Of a stretch of DNA of 64,000 nucleotides, positions 26,692 to 35,308 are shown in pieces. This DNA is from Echinicola sp. 20G (GTDB lineage Bacteria > Bacteroidota > Bacteroidia > Cytophagales > Cyclobacteriaceae), in contig NZ_AP024154.1 of assembly GCF_015533855.1 (NCBI RefSeq), positions 5,539,501-5,603,500 of the forward strand, in the 5' to 3' direction. Below the pieces are notes generated by a model. It searched no databases and was not told the origin of the DNA. It worked only from the letters and a program-made list of their open reading frames with translations. Each line of letters starts with the position of its first letter. Positions within the stretch are counted from its first letter, which is position 1. Made by a program: the position numbers and the translations under genes.

Positions 26692-27796
26692 TGTTTCTTT
26701 GAAGCTTATAAGGAGAGCCTTCAAGTACCCTTGGGGAGTTGCGGACATTTTGACGAATTTTTCGTAAAGTAACCACATTGATCACGCTTCCCATACTGAT
26801 GGTCATGGTCACCACTATCGGCAGTACCACCATATCCCCAAAAGCACTGCAGGAAATGATTACCCCAATAAAGAGCAGCTTGGTACTCCCCAACATTAAG
26901 GCCACCTGATCATGACCGTAGCCCATGCGCAACAGAAAGTGATGGATATGGGACTTGTCGGGTGAAAAAGGTGACTTCCCCCTTCTAATCCTGCGCACAA
27001 AGACCCTTAAGGTATCATAACAGCAGATTACCATCATCACCAAGCCACTGGCCAAGGGCGCCTGAAAGCGATAAGTGGAAGACTCGGGTAAAATATGGCC
27101 ATTGGCCTGAATAAAAAAGATACTCATACTGGCCAAAAATAAGCCCAAAGGCAAAGAGCCCGTATCACCCATAAATATTTTGGCAGGATGCCAATTAAAG
27201 ATCAAAAAGGCCAACAATGCCCCCAGCATCGCCAGACACATCAAACCCTCGGAAACAAAGCCTGCATATAGGAACCACACCCCTAAAAATGTACAGGATA
27301 TCAAACACAAGATACCCGCCAAACCATCCAAGCCATCAATCAGGTTATAGGCATTGGTCAAGCCTACCAACATAAATACACTCAATCCATAACTCAACCA
27401 TAAAGGCAATTCTCCTACCCCTAAAAAGCCATAAAGACTGTTGATACGGATATCCCCTAAGACCACCACTAAGATAAAGGCAAGCAGTTGTCCCAGCAAT
27501 TTATGTAAAGCCGACAATTCTTTTTTATCATCCCAAAAACCAACCCCCATCAAAATCCCCATGCTGATCAGCACATATTTCATTTGCGACATCTCCTCAT
27601 AAGCCACATTGATCAGCACCGCCGTACCAAATGCCAGAACAATTCCAATCCCCCCCATTGAAGGGACTGACCTATCATGGATTTTCCTGCCTCCAGGATG
27701 GTCCATGATGTTGCTTTTCTTGATTAAGGAAATTACCAGGGGCAAAACAACTATGCCGGTGATAAAAGACAGGGTAAGGGTCAGGATTACTTCCAT
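26687..27796 (-). CDS. WecA/MraY-type undecaprenyl-phosphate sugar-1-phosphate transferase
   Basis: A 369-residue protein with about eleven membrane helices. Family motifs are MGGIGIVLAF at about 48-57, NAYNLIDGLDGLAG at about 148-161 (the catalytic DxxD region) and FLIFNWHPAKIFMGDTGSL at about 198-216. This is the WecA/TagO/RgpG branch of PF00953, which transfers GlcNAc-1-phosphate or a related sugar to undecaprenyl phosphate and starts glycan assembly. It is distinct from the PF02397 enzyme at 14669, so two initiation chemistries exist here. It follows the YjbH C-terminal-half gene by 104 bases, probably in one operon. Confidence 0.9.
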   Translation of the reverse strand: MEVILTLTLSFITGIVVLPLVISLIKKSNIMDHPGGRKIHDRSVPSMGGIGIVLAFGTAVLINVAYEEMSQMKYVLISMGILMGVGFWDDKKELSALHKLLGQLLAFILVVVLGDIRINSLYGFLGVGELPLWLSYGLSVFMLVGLTNAYNLIDGLDGLAGILCLISCTFLGVWFLYAGFVSEGLMCLAMLGALLAFLIFNWHPAKIFMGDTGSLPLGLFLASMSIFFIQANGHILPESSTYRFQAPLASGLVMMVICCYDTLRVFVRRIRRGKSPFSPDKSHIHHFLLRMGYGHDQVALMLGSTKLLFIGVIISCSAFGDMVVLPIVVTMTISMGSVINVVTLRKIRQNVRNSPRVLEGSPYKLQRNN

Positions 27797-27900
27797 GGTT
27801 TGAAATTAGTATTAAAAGTGGTGCTTGTTTAGGTTTAGCTCCAAGGGAGCACTATTTTATTGCTAATACATTTATCGTACAAATTGCAGCAGGGGCCCCA

Positions 27901-29037
27901 TTATCGACCCTGAATAAAGAATCCGTTATATTGACGGGTAATGTCTCCAAGCTTAGGCATGCCCAGCCTAAAGCTTCTATTGACAGATTGTTCATTATTA
28001 TAGGTATACTCCCAACGAAACTCCTCCGTGGTCCGTAATTCCAGCTTTTTGCCCCGTAATATTTTACCGGGAAACAAGGGAAAGGCAAATTGAAACCCAA
28101 TGGTTCTTCCATTTTCCGACAAAGAGCCAAACAGGCCGATATCTACATTGCCAAACTGCTTGATCATATCCAATCTAGCCCCCAAATCATCATACAAAAA
28201 ACGTCCGCCTGTCAGTCTAAAACTTATATCCTCTATGGGCGTCCGGTACTCCACATCTGTCAAAAACATCAGGTCTTCTAAATCCCCAGAATAAAATTGT
28301 CCTCCCTGGATCACATATCCTCCAGTATAAGCGACTTCCAGGCCCAGGCTCCATCTTTTGTCCAATGGTGCCCAACGGTATTGCAGGTCCAGCCCATAGC
28401 GGTCCGAAAAAAAAGTACCTACACTCAGTAGGCTATAATGAACATTTTGCCACTGCTTAAAATAGGTCAATTGACTGGGTGCCCATCTGTGTTTAAGGTC
28501 CTGACCATCCAGTGAATTTTGTATAGGAATCAGCAAACCCGTTTGCACGCTTAACCCCGGCAGCAAATACACCCTTGTATCAAGAATCACATTAGTTTTG
28601 GTCCTGACAGGTTGTTCATAGTAGCCAAAGCGGGCAGTCACATCCGGTACAATACGGAAGTGAAAGCGATAAGCCCCTATTCGATTTTGTGCTTTGTAAA
28701 AGGAATACTCATCTTCATTCAAAGCCCTGACCTCCCCCTTATTGGCTGCGTACAAACCCATGGGGCGGTTATGATAGAGCGGTACAAAGAAGACTTTTTT
28801 ACCCTCCACTTCACCCAATACCCTTTGGGCATATTCCATGCTGTGGATGGGGTTTCTGAAATTCCTATGCTCAAAATACACTTTGATGCTATCCCCGTTT
28901 TCCCTGATATGAATTTGCTCAAATCCTTGTTCAAAGAGCTGGGCCTTCCACAGGGCCGCTTGATCGAGGTCCTGGGCATAAAGCACCCTCCCCCCAAGCA
29001 ACAAGCCAAACAGCAAGCCTAAAACATATTTTAACAT
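27901..29037 (-). CDS. YjbH/GfcD-like outer-membrane protein, C-terminal half
   Basis: A 378-residue secreted protein with signal peptide (about 1-21, ending VLYAQ). The mature N-terminus QLFEQGFEQIHIRENGDSIK resembles the middle of YjbH/GfcD-family proteins, where a Gf-x-n-x-v motif precedes the second barrel, followed by MEYAQRVLGEV. The rest is rich in alternating hydrophobic strands, with YLLPGLSVQTGLLIP and a C-terminal GLFGSLSENGRTIGFQFAF that matches the end of YjbH. YjbH proteins are usually about 700 residues; this gene has only the second half, and the first half appears to be the gene at 32281. The role would be polysaccharide secretion or anchoring at the outer membrane. Confidence 0.65.
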   Translation of the reverse strand: MLKYVLGLLFGLLLGGRVLYAQDLDQAALWKAQLFEQGFEQIHIRENGDSIKVYFEHRNFRNPIHSMEYAQRVLGEVEGKKVFFVPLYHNRPMGLYAANKGEVRALNEDEYSFYKAQNRIGAYRFHFRIVPDVTARFGYYEQPVRTKTNVILDTRVYLLPGLSVQTGLLIPIQNSLDGQDLKHRWAPSQLTYFKQWQNVHYSLLSVGTFFSDRYGLDLQYRWAPLDKRWSLGLEVAYTGGYVIQGGQFYSGDLEDLMFLTDVEYRTPIEDISFRLTGGRFLYDDLGARLDMIKQFGNVDIGLFGSLSENGRTIGFQFAFPLFPGKILRGKKLELRTTEEFRWEYTYNNEQSVNRSFRLGMPKLGDITRQYNGFFIQGR

Positions 29038-29103
29038 CTCATGCTTTTTTATTTTTTCCTAGATGTTTGAATTAGATGCTAGAATTTAGACGCTAGACAT
29101 TAG

Positions 29104-29148
29104 ACCTATCTGCCGCCAAGCAGGTTTACCTTACTTCAGGAAGGTTTA
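29104..29148. repeat. TTTACCTTACTT unit, copy 2
   Basis: ACCTATCTGCCGCCAAGCAG followed by the TTTACCTTACTT core and GGAAGGTTTA; it differs from copy 1 at only a few positions. Confidence 0.8.
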
Positions 29149-29276
29149 CTTCTTACTTCCCCCTTAATCACCTGTGGACTATAGTTTAAGACACTAGATA
29201 TCAGACGCCAGACCTTATACTCCCTGCCAAATCTCACTTCTAATGACTCAAGACTAGCTTCTCAATACTCAAATAA

Positions 29277-29319
29277 CATCTGTGTTTATCCGTGTCCATT
29301 TGTGGAATATAGTTTAAGA
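29277..29319. repeat. CATCTGTG...CTGTGG unit, copy 2
   Basis: ACATCTGTGTTTATCCGTGT followed by CCATTTGTGGAATATAG and TTTAAG, closely matching 26216-26259 and also preceded by CTCAAATA. Confidence 0.8.
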
Positions 29320-29412
29320 GGCTAGTAGACATCAGACGCTAGATGTTAGACAATAGACTTTAATCTCATATCTAACCTCACATGTCTTATGTCTCAATAC
29401 CCACTACTCCCT

Positions 29413-29459
29413 ACCTGTGTCTGCCGCCAGGCAGTTTTACCTTACCTTAGGAAGGTTTA
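29413..29459. repeat. TTTACCTTACTT unit, copy 3
   Basis: ACCTGTGTCTGCCGCCAGGC followed by a TTTTACCTTACCTTAGG core and AAGGTTTAC. Confidence 0.75.
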
Positions 29460-29464
29460 CCTTA

Positions 29465-29492
29465 CTTCATACTTCCAACTTCTTACTTCCAA
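29465..29492. repeat. Heptad array, CTTCNNN type (four units)
   Basis: Units CTTCATA, CTTCCAA, CTTCTTA, CTTCCAA in exact register. Confidence 0.85.
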
Positions 29493-29534
29493 CTTAATCA
29501 TCTGTGGACTATAGTTTAAGACACTAGACATTAG

Positions 29535-29576
29535 ACCTGTATGCAACCAGAAAGGTTTACCTTACTTCAGGAAGGC
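29535..29576. repeat. TTTACCTTACTT unit, copy 4
   Basis: CTGTATGCAACCAGAAAGG followed by the TTTACCTTACTT core and CAGGAAGGC, ending just before the stop of the outer-membrane barrel gene. Confidence 0.75.
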
Positions 29577-29583
29577 TCAAAAA

Positions 29584-30291
29584 TCAATACCATTCGCTAA
29601 AATTATAGGTCAAATAAATCCCCAATTCTATTCCTTTAACATCTACTTTATAGTCTTGGGGGGCTTGCCCCACCTCACTGGCATACAACTGATTGTATGA
29701 GCCCATATTGTACCGCCCCTCTAAGGCCAATCCCAAAGTACTACTGAGCACATACTCCAGCCCTGCTTTGAAATGCAAACCAAAGCTACCTCCTTCAAAG
29801 GTATTGGTTTCAATGCTGTCATCTCCTTCCGAAGCCACCCGTTCTACCTTGTTCTTGATATAATAACGGTTGGCACCTGCGCCGATGGAAGCATTCAACT
29901 TGTCCTCCACCAAATCATCAAAATTATAGACCAGTCCCAGGGAAATTGGTAAGATCAGTTGTTTGTTTTCCAATGACAATATGGGACCCTCATCAATCTG
30001 GCTTTGCCCTTCAAACTTGGCCATCCATAAAGCCAATCGGGTATCCAAGGCCAATCCGCCAGCAAGCCCCAGCTCCACACTCAAGGTGGGCATCAAGCTG
30101 CCTTTTGTAAAACTCCCGTCATTTTCCTCATTTCCTAAAAATGCCCGCTCATCATATCCGTTATAGGATCGGTTCCAATAGGACATGCCTATTCCCAGGT
30201 GGTTAAACTCTATTTGGGCTTTTGCAGGAAAAGTTGCCAAGGCACCAAAGGCCATGGTCATGCATAGTAATAATAAGGTACTCTTTTTCAT
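29584..30291 (-). CDS. Small outer-membrane beta-barrel protein
   Basis: The start is placed at the ATG at 30291, which opens a standard signal peptide (MKKSTLLLLCMTMAFGALAT, cleavage after FPAKA); the longer frame upstream lacks signal character. The mature part, about 210 residues, has alternating amphipathic strands (LGIGMSYWNRSYNGY, ALDTRLALWMAKFE, LGLALEGRYNMGSYNQLY) and ends in a barrel-type strand YLTYNFSEWY. It fits the 8-stranded outer-membrane beta-barrel family (PF13505 type). It lies between the two YjbH-half genes, directly downstream of lipoprotein B, and may form part of the same envelope assembly. Confidence 0.75.
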   Translation of the reverse strand: MKKSTLLLLCMTMAFGALATFPAKAQIEFNHLGIGMSYWNRSYNGYDERAFLGNEENDGSFTKGSLMPTLSVELGLAGGLALDTRLALWMAKFEGQSQIDEGPILSLENKQLILPISLGLVYNFDDLVEDKLNASIGAGANRYYIKNKVERVASEGDDSIETNTFEGGSFGLHFKAGLEYVLSSTLGLALEGRYNMGSYNQLYASEVGQAPQDYKVDVKGIELGIYLTYNFSEWY

Positions 30292-30346
30292 TGTGTGGTA
30301 CATTATGGATAGAAATTTCCCCACCTGGTGAGGCAGGGACAAGCTT

Positions 30347-30405
30347 CAACCGAAAAGAAAATACCCGGACCAATGATATTGGCCCGGAGATTTTCCTTTT
30401 TCAGT
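30347..30405 (-). terminator. Candidate terminator after lipoprotein B
   Basis: CCGGACCAAT and ATTGGCCCGG form a stem around GAT, flanked by A-rich and T-rich runs on both sides (GAAAAGAAAAT and ATTTTCCTTTTTC pair further). It lies about 165 bases after the lipoprotein stop and upstream of the barrel gene. Confidence 0.65.
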
Positions 30406-30567
30406 AGCAAGCTTATCTAAAAATACTATTGTACCCATTCAATTGCAAACAATATTTATTTTGTTGCTTCTACCCATCATTTAGCACTTTATATTAAGAT
30501 CATGCTGTATCCATATTTTGAATCATGCATAAATCCTATGTGCCGCTTATTTAGGGTTATCCTAAAT

Positions 30568-31650
30568 TTAGTTGCCGCTACCTTGGTTGTGACAAGCTTC
30601 AAACGCAGCTTCCAAAAGTTCGTCAGCTTTTTCCACGCGCTCATTGTAAAGCTCCATCACTTGGGCAGTTCTCATTTCTTTAAGCTCCAAAGCCTTCTCT
30701 TTTTCAGCATCTCTCTTTGCCTCAAGCATAGATACTACCTTGGCGCACCAAACTTCAATTGTAGTTCGGGCATGAACGGCATAGATGACTGCAAAATAAC
30801 GGATGGTTTCTGCAAAAGATGCACTGAACGCTTCAATTTTATCGGCTACATTATACAAAGCAATTACAGAAGTCCTGAGTTTGGCCAACTCCACTTCATA
30901 ATTTTCATCATGGTTAGCCTTACGAGTGGTATATCGCTCATCAGCTTCAGTTACCCTTCTCTCGTAATTTTCTTCAATAACCGTTAAGGCACTTTCTTTT
31001 TGCTCATCCAACTTTTGGATTTTTTCATCATAAGCTTGCTGAGCAGCATCAGAACAAGCACCAGTCAAGGCCGACATACGGTAATTTGGGATACGCTCCT
31101 CAAAGAACTTAGCTACCTCTTCAGCCTTTACTCGGTTTCCTTCTTCAAGGATATCGAAGTCTTCGGTCAACTCCATTTGAGGCAACATCGCCAATACTTC
31201 AGTAGGCGCATCTTCCAAGGCTTTTTCAGCCCCTTTGAAAGCCTCGTCCAAAGCTTGGTCTGCATCCAAGATCTTGTCCAAACCAGCCTCGTCGATTTCT
31301 TTGGCGGCAGTTTTAAAATCCGCTGATAAAGGAGCGGAAAAATTACTGATCTGCTCCAAGCTGTTTTTAGTCTCAGTGCTGATCTCACCTTCTGAACCCG
31401 CCCCTTCCAAGTTTGAAATGGCCGCCGTGGTCACCTCTGGGTTTTCTACACTACCTGTCTCAGGCTCCTGTACTTCCGGCTCTGGATCTTCCACATCAGG
31501 GATGTCCTCAACAGCTTCAAATTTTTTACTTTGGTAATCATAAGGATCCAAGGTTTCGATGTCCTTTTTGCCACAATTGGCCAAAAACAAGATAGCGAAA
31601 ACAAGGCTTAGGGCCTGTAATCCCCGCCATTTCGTTTGATTAATTTTCAT
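30568..31650 (-). CDS. Lipoprotein, paralogue B of the 360-codon pair
   Basis: A 360-residue lipoprotein with lipobox LANC followed by GKKDIETLDPYDYQSKKFEAV, nearly identical to paralogue A. An acidic linker with EDPEPEVQEPE leads to a charged helical domain. ACSDAAQQAYDEKI, EADERYTTR, IRYFAVIYAV and the C-terminal CHNQGSGN are conserved between the two, while the middle (about residues 80-190) diverges. An extra cysteine in EVWCAK is unique to B. The family is not recognised. It sits between the YjbH N-terminal-half gene and the outer-membrane barrel gene, which suggests an envelope role in polysaccharide secretion. Confidence 0.75.
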   Translation of the reverse strand: MKINQTKWRGLQALSLVFAILFLANCGKKDIETLDPYDYQSKKFEAVEDIPDVEDPEPEVQEPETGSVENPEVTTAAISNLEGAGSEGEISTETKNSLEQISNFSAPLSADFKTAAKEIDEAGLDKILDADQALDEAFKGAEKALEDAPTEVLAMLPQMELTEDFDILEEGNRVKAEEVAKFFEERIPNYRMSALTGACSDAAQQAYDEKIQKLDEQKESALTVIEENYERRVTEADERYTTRKANHDENYEVELAKLRTSVIALYNVADKIEAFSASFAETIRYFAVIYAVHARTTIEVWCAKVVSMLEAKRDAEKEKALELKEMRTAQVMELYNERVEKADELLEAAFEACHNQGSGN

Positions 31651-32280
31651 AATTAAAAGATTTAGATATTAGAAAAAGGTTTAAATGGTGAATAAATTTT
31701 ACGTTTTATGATTTTTCACATTATCCTGTTCGACACTGTTTTTTGCCAGTACCACATCAATGAAATACTTGCTTAGGTCTACAGTTTTTTAATATAAAGC
31801 TTGATGGTCAGTAGGTTGCTGGGTGTGCAAAACCTTAAGGGTATGATCTATAAAAAGCAGTCATGTCTATTTTTAATCCTTAAAATATGGTCAATATTAT
31901 TACTAGTACATGGGATCATATCCCCACTCTTTTCACCCTCAGAAATTTTCCCCAAAACTACTACTAAAACCTATTTTAACCAACCATTATTTGGTAAATA
32001 AAACACTTTATACCCGGTATTTATTTATTGACTTACAAAAATACATATTTATAAGTAGTTAATAGACTATATAGCCCTGCTCCCCTTGATGCAGTTACCA
32101 TAGTCCCAGTGACTGTGCTGGTCATTATTTGGCTGGGGAATTAGTCAATTATTACTCCTACTACAATCAGAATAAGCATTGATACATAAAATTAATGGGT
32201 GTTTATTGTTTTGCCTCTGCTTAGTTTTCTATTTTAAAGGAAGTACTTGGGTAACGCTTCCCCTCAAACCGTAGAAACCA
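31651..32280. other. Noncoding spacer upstream of lipoprotein B
   Basis: About 630 AT-rich bases between the YjbH N-terminal-half gene and lipoprotein B. I see no credible gene, no clear terminator and no perfect TAnnTTTG element. It lacks the heptad repeats of the neighbouring spacers. Confidence 0.5.
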
Positions 32281-33165
32281 TTAATTGTCTACTTTTCTGG
32301 TCTTTTCATATTGTCTCAACTCCTTCGGCTTAAAATCCAAAGGAAATTGCATAGATACATTAAAGCCCAACTCTTTTCCTTCAAAAGTGTAAGCATTTAG
32401 ACTAAGCCAATTCTTAACCTCCACAAAAATACCCGCATTCACTGTGCTGGTATTGTACTCCACCATGACTCCTCCCCAATCTATAGGTCTATAGGAAGCC
32501 CCACAAAAAAAACCATTCAAATAATGATTGCCAAACTCAGTCTTTTTTCTAAATCGATAAGGGGCATTCTCAGAATAATCACCTGCCTTCCGACCATAAT
32601 AATAGGGTAAGCCATAACCAATTGAGCCAGAAAAATCCCCATAATTTGATTTAAAGGTTTTACTTGCCACTAAGTAGTCCTGGGAAAGTTTGGGGTCACT
32701 GGATCCGGGCGCAGTCAATACCAAAACAACTGAAGGAAATAATCTCCTTTCTTTAAATAAGTGAAACCGGAAATCGAAATGTCTATCCCCAACCCCTACC
32801 TTATCAGGTATCTTAGGGCGATAGGTTAAGGTAAAATTCACTTCTAAAAACTCTACGATCCCCGCTCTTACACTATAAAAATTGGTGGTGTTGACTTCTG
32901 ATATTCCCCCTCCCTTTGGTACATAAGTTTGTGCATAGGCATAAGGAACATAGCCAAATGAAAACCCAAGATTTCTTTCGGCATTCCATACAGCCGATGG
33001 TGTCGTCATATAGCCAGACTTGCCCAACATATTTACTTGGGCCCTTAGGGCTAACACACTCGCTCCATTAATTAAAAAATAAAAAACTATTATCCTCAAA
33101 TGAAGATATGATTTTTTCAAGGATACCTTTCTCCTATAAACAATTTGTTTCTTGATCCCATCCAT
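32281..33165 (-). CDS. YjbH/GfcD-like outer-membrane protein, N-terminal half
   Basis: The frame opens at 33237, but the ATG at 33165 is a better start because it is closer to the signal helix (LHLRIIVFYFLINGASVLAL, cleavage after LRAQ); a TTG at about 33120 with AGGAG upstream is another option. The mature N-terminus LGKSGYMTTPSAVWNAERNL matches the GxxGxxxxPSA start of YjbH-family proteins, followed by GFSFGYVPYAYAQTY, FLEVNFTLTYRP and DFRFHLFKE...PSVVLVLTAPG strands. It stops after about 270 mature residues, where YjbH proteins would continue into the second half encoded at 27901. It lies just after the deacetylase gene, probably as the last gene of the module 2 operon. Confidence 0.65.
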   Translation of the reverse strand: MDGIKKQIVYRRKVSLKKSYLHLRIIVFYFLINGASVLALRAQVNMLGKSGYMTTPSAVWNAERNLGFSFGYVPYAYAQTYVPKGGGISEVNTTNFYSVRAGIVEFLEVNFTLTYRPKIPDKVGVGDRHFDFRFHLFKERRLFPSVVLVLTAPGSSDPKLSQDYLVASKTFKSNYGDFSGSIGYGLPYYYGRKAGDYSENAPYRFRKKTEFGNHYLNGFFCGASYRPIDWGGVMVEYNTSTVNAGIFVEVKNWLSLNAYTFEGKELGFNVSMQFPLDFKPKELRQYEKTRKVDN

Positions 33166-33240
33166 TGAGTTACCCTTAACTTTTCGAAAACCCTTCGAAA
33201 TAAATCTAAAAAAGCCGCTCAACCAAGTATAAATCACCCG

Positions 33241-34140
33241 CTAAACGGACAATTCTATAACAGGCGGAACTTTCTCATACCACTCCTGAAGATCCAAATT
33301 GATCACCTTTGCAGCACTCCAATCAATCCTTTTATCAGCCGTTTCCAAATCTATAAACTCAAAATCCGTCAGTAGGCTTCTCAATTTCTTTTCCGTGGAA
33401 TTTAAGCCGTAGTAACTTTTAAACTGCCTTAGTTTTGACAAACCAGGAACAATGGGCTGTGATGCATCAAAATCTCTGGGATGAAAATAGGTCATCGTAT
33501 AATTCGAACTTGAAGTCCAGCTTTTAAGCAAAGAATAGGGAAACAGACGCAAATAACCACCCCCAGAAAAAACAATTTTTTTGCCCAATATGGAATGTAG
33601 ATTGATAGGAAACTCTTTAATTCTCATTCCTTCTATTTCTATCCAACTTGGCGCTGCTTCTCCAAATTCAGGAAAACCACCATGGCTTCTATTTGCAGGA
33701 AAAACTGAACAGTCAATTTCAATCCCATTCAGCAGCATTTTTTCAAAAGCCCAGGCATTGGATTGCATGATTGAAAATCCAGGTGCCCTAAAACTCCTTA
33801 CACGCTGGCCGGAGACATCCTCCAGTTTTTTGATGGAGTAAACCAAATCTTCCACAAAACTATCGGGATCATGTTGAAAGATAAGCTTATGGTTAGTGGT
33901 ATGGCTCCCGATTTCATGACCATGGGCTGCAATCTGCCGGATTACTTCCGGATACTTCTCTGCTACCCATCCCAAGCAAAAAAAGGTAGCTTTTTGATCA
34001 AATTCTTCTAGAATACTGAAGATCAAATCCATATTCTTATGCAACCGATTTTCAAATTTCTCCCATTTATCCGGTGTGGCGGTTTCGGGATTATCCAAGA
34101 TATGAAACCAGTCCTCAATATCAAAAGTTAAAATGTTCAT
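33241..34140 (-). CDS. Polysaccharide deacetylase (NodB-type)
   Basis: A 299-residue NodB-homology enzyme without signal peptide. LTFDIEDWFH at residues 4-13 holds the catalytic and metal-binding aspartates (D7, D10), HEIGSHTTNH at 75-84 the metal histidines H80 and H84, and RAPGFS is at 118-123. The DIEDWFH form and the C-terminal extension (YFHPRDFD) match deacetylases of exosortase-associated exopolysaccharide loci. It probably removes N-acetyl groups from the lipid-linked intermediate in the cytoplasm. Its start overlaps the ATP-grasp gene by four bases. Confidence 0.88.
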   Translation of the reverse strand: MNILTFDIEDWFHILDNPETATPDKWEKFENRLHKNMDLIFSILEEFDQKATFFCLGWVAEKYPEVIRQIAAHGHEIGSHTTNHKLIFQHDPDSFVEDLVYSIKKLEDVSGQRVRSFRAPGFSIMQSNAWAFEKMLLNGIEIDCSVFPANRSHGGFPEFGEAAPSWIEIEGMRIKEFPINLHSILGKKIVFSGGGYLRLFPYSLLKSWTSSSNYTMTYFHPRDFDASQPIVPGLSKLRQFKSYYGLNSTEKKLRSLLTDFEFIDLETADKRIDWSAAKVINLDLQEWYEKVPPVIELSV

Positions 34141-35306
34141 CTCATTCCTGATTTTTGTTTTCTAAAACTTGGGTTTAACTGTTTTAAAAACCCTCCTATC
34201 GTTCCATAGATAAAGGGCATTGGATCACTCAAACTTCCTTCCTGATAGAATACATCTCTACCAAAGAAATGAAACCAACTAGGCTTCGAACTGAATCTAT
34301 TTTTACTGTATAACATCCACAGAGAGTCCAAACCAAAATACCTCAAATATTTTCCGGGATTATAGGTGTATTTTTTGGCAGTGCCTCCCAGTGATTCCGC
34401 TACAATATTCTGTACAAAATCTACCCCGGATACCAAGGAAGACTTAATGCACGCAGGAACACGTGGATTGATTTCCATAATCTTTACCTGGCCATCCCGA
34501 CGGTCTTCGATCAAATCGAAATCTGCGAAACCCACCCATTTTAATTCCTTCAAAACATTATGGCATACTTCTACTAATTCCGGACTTTCTATGCTCTGGT
34601 TGCAACAGCTACTTCCTCCGTTTTCCGGGTAAAACCTGATCTTATGGATCACGGTCGCATTGACCAGTGCTTGGTCCCTGCCCACAAAAAGCTGCACCTT
34701 AAACTGTCTGCCCCCTGAAGGAATAAATTCCTGAAGATGACTGTCTCCAAATTCCTTGAGTACTCCAGACACTCGTTCCTGGAATTCCTCGTAGGAATTG
34801 ACCAAGGTAATTCCCCTCCCCCCCGTGGTCTTGTTGGGTTTGATTAAAGCAGGATACTTAAAACCCTGCATCCCATCTACGGGCTGATCATGTGATAAAT
34901 CTATGGTTTGCGGATGGGGAAAATGATGCTTTTGGCACAAAGCCATCAACTGGTTCTTATCATAACCTCTGTCAAATACCTCCCAGTCCGGGATCAAAAA
35001 GCCCGCATAAGGGGACAGCTTTTCCTTGAATTTGCTCAAAAGGGTCGCTGAATCATCATTCAAAGGAAACAATACATCGATCTCATTCTGCTTTAAGTAA
35101 TGGATCAAAAATTCCAAATATTCCTCTGGATGCTTATTTAATGAAGGTGATAGGATCTTCTCCTTAACATATTTGGTCCTGAATCCATATGACATTTTAT
35201 CATCGCAAAATGACACGGCTTCATAACCTAATTCATGTAAAAATTTGGCGATAGCAATCGCCTGAACGGTTTGGCCGTCCAATAAAAGAACTCTCTTTTT
35301 CTTCAT
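34137..35306 (-). CDS. ATP-grasp ligase (carbamoyl-phosphate-synthase-like)
   Basis: A 389-residue ATP-grasp protein. An N-terminal Rossmann-like domain (RVLLLDGQTVQAIAIAKFL) is followed by the ATP-binding part with YPALIKPNKTTGGRGITLV at about 150-168 and the metal site MEINPRVPACIKSSLVSGVD at about 275-294. ATP-grasp enzymes join a carboxylate to an amine or thiol through an acyl phosphate. In this operon it may attach an amino acid or other acid to an amino sugar, which would fit the adjacent deacetylase producing free amines. That pairing is inference. No signal peptide. Confidence 0.8.
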   Translation of the reverse strand: MKKKRVLLLDGQTVQAIAIAKFLHELGYEAVSFCDDKMSYGFRTKYVKEKILSPSLNKHPEEYLEFLIHYLKQNEIDVLFPLNDDSATLLSKFKEKLSPYAGFLIPDWEVFDRGYDKNQLMALCQKHHFPHPQTIDLSHDQPVDGMQGFKYPALIKPNKTTGGRGITLVNSYEEFQERVSGVLKEFGDSHLQEFIPSGGRQFKVQLFVGRDQALVNATVIHKIRFYPENGGSSCCNQSIESPELVEVCHNVLKELKWVGFADFDLIEDRRDGQVKIMEINPRVPACIKSSLVSGVDFVQNIVAESLGGTAKKYTYNPGKYLRYFGLDSLWMLYSKNRFSSKPSWFHFFGRDVFYQEGSLSDPMPFIYGTIGGFLKQLNPSFRKQKSGMR

Positions 35307-35308
35307 GA

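Larger units (their letters stand above)
29038..29583. other. Second noncoding spacer made of 7-nt periodic repeats
   Basis: About 545 bases without a credible gene. It contains AGACNNN heptads at 29074-29108, 29189-29216, 29334-29361 and 29519-29539, CTTCNNN heptads at 29465-29492, TCTCANN-like heptads around 29360-29430, three copies of the TTTACCTTACTT unit, and CTGTGG units. The same elements fill 26.09-26.69 kb. Confidence 0.75.

Noticed and set aside
27852..28130. Short frame overlapping the end of the YjbH C-half gene
   Set aside because: It is out of frame with a well-supported gene on the same strand and has no start signal or family character.
26088..29580. CRISPR array in the repeat-rich spacers
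   Set aside because: Units are seven bases, degenerate and without unique spacers of constant length; no cas genes are nearby.
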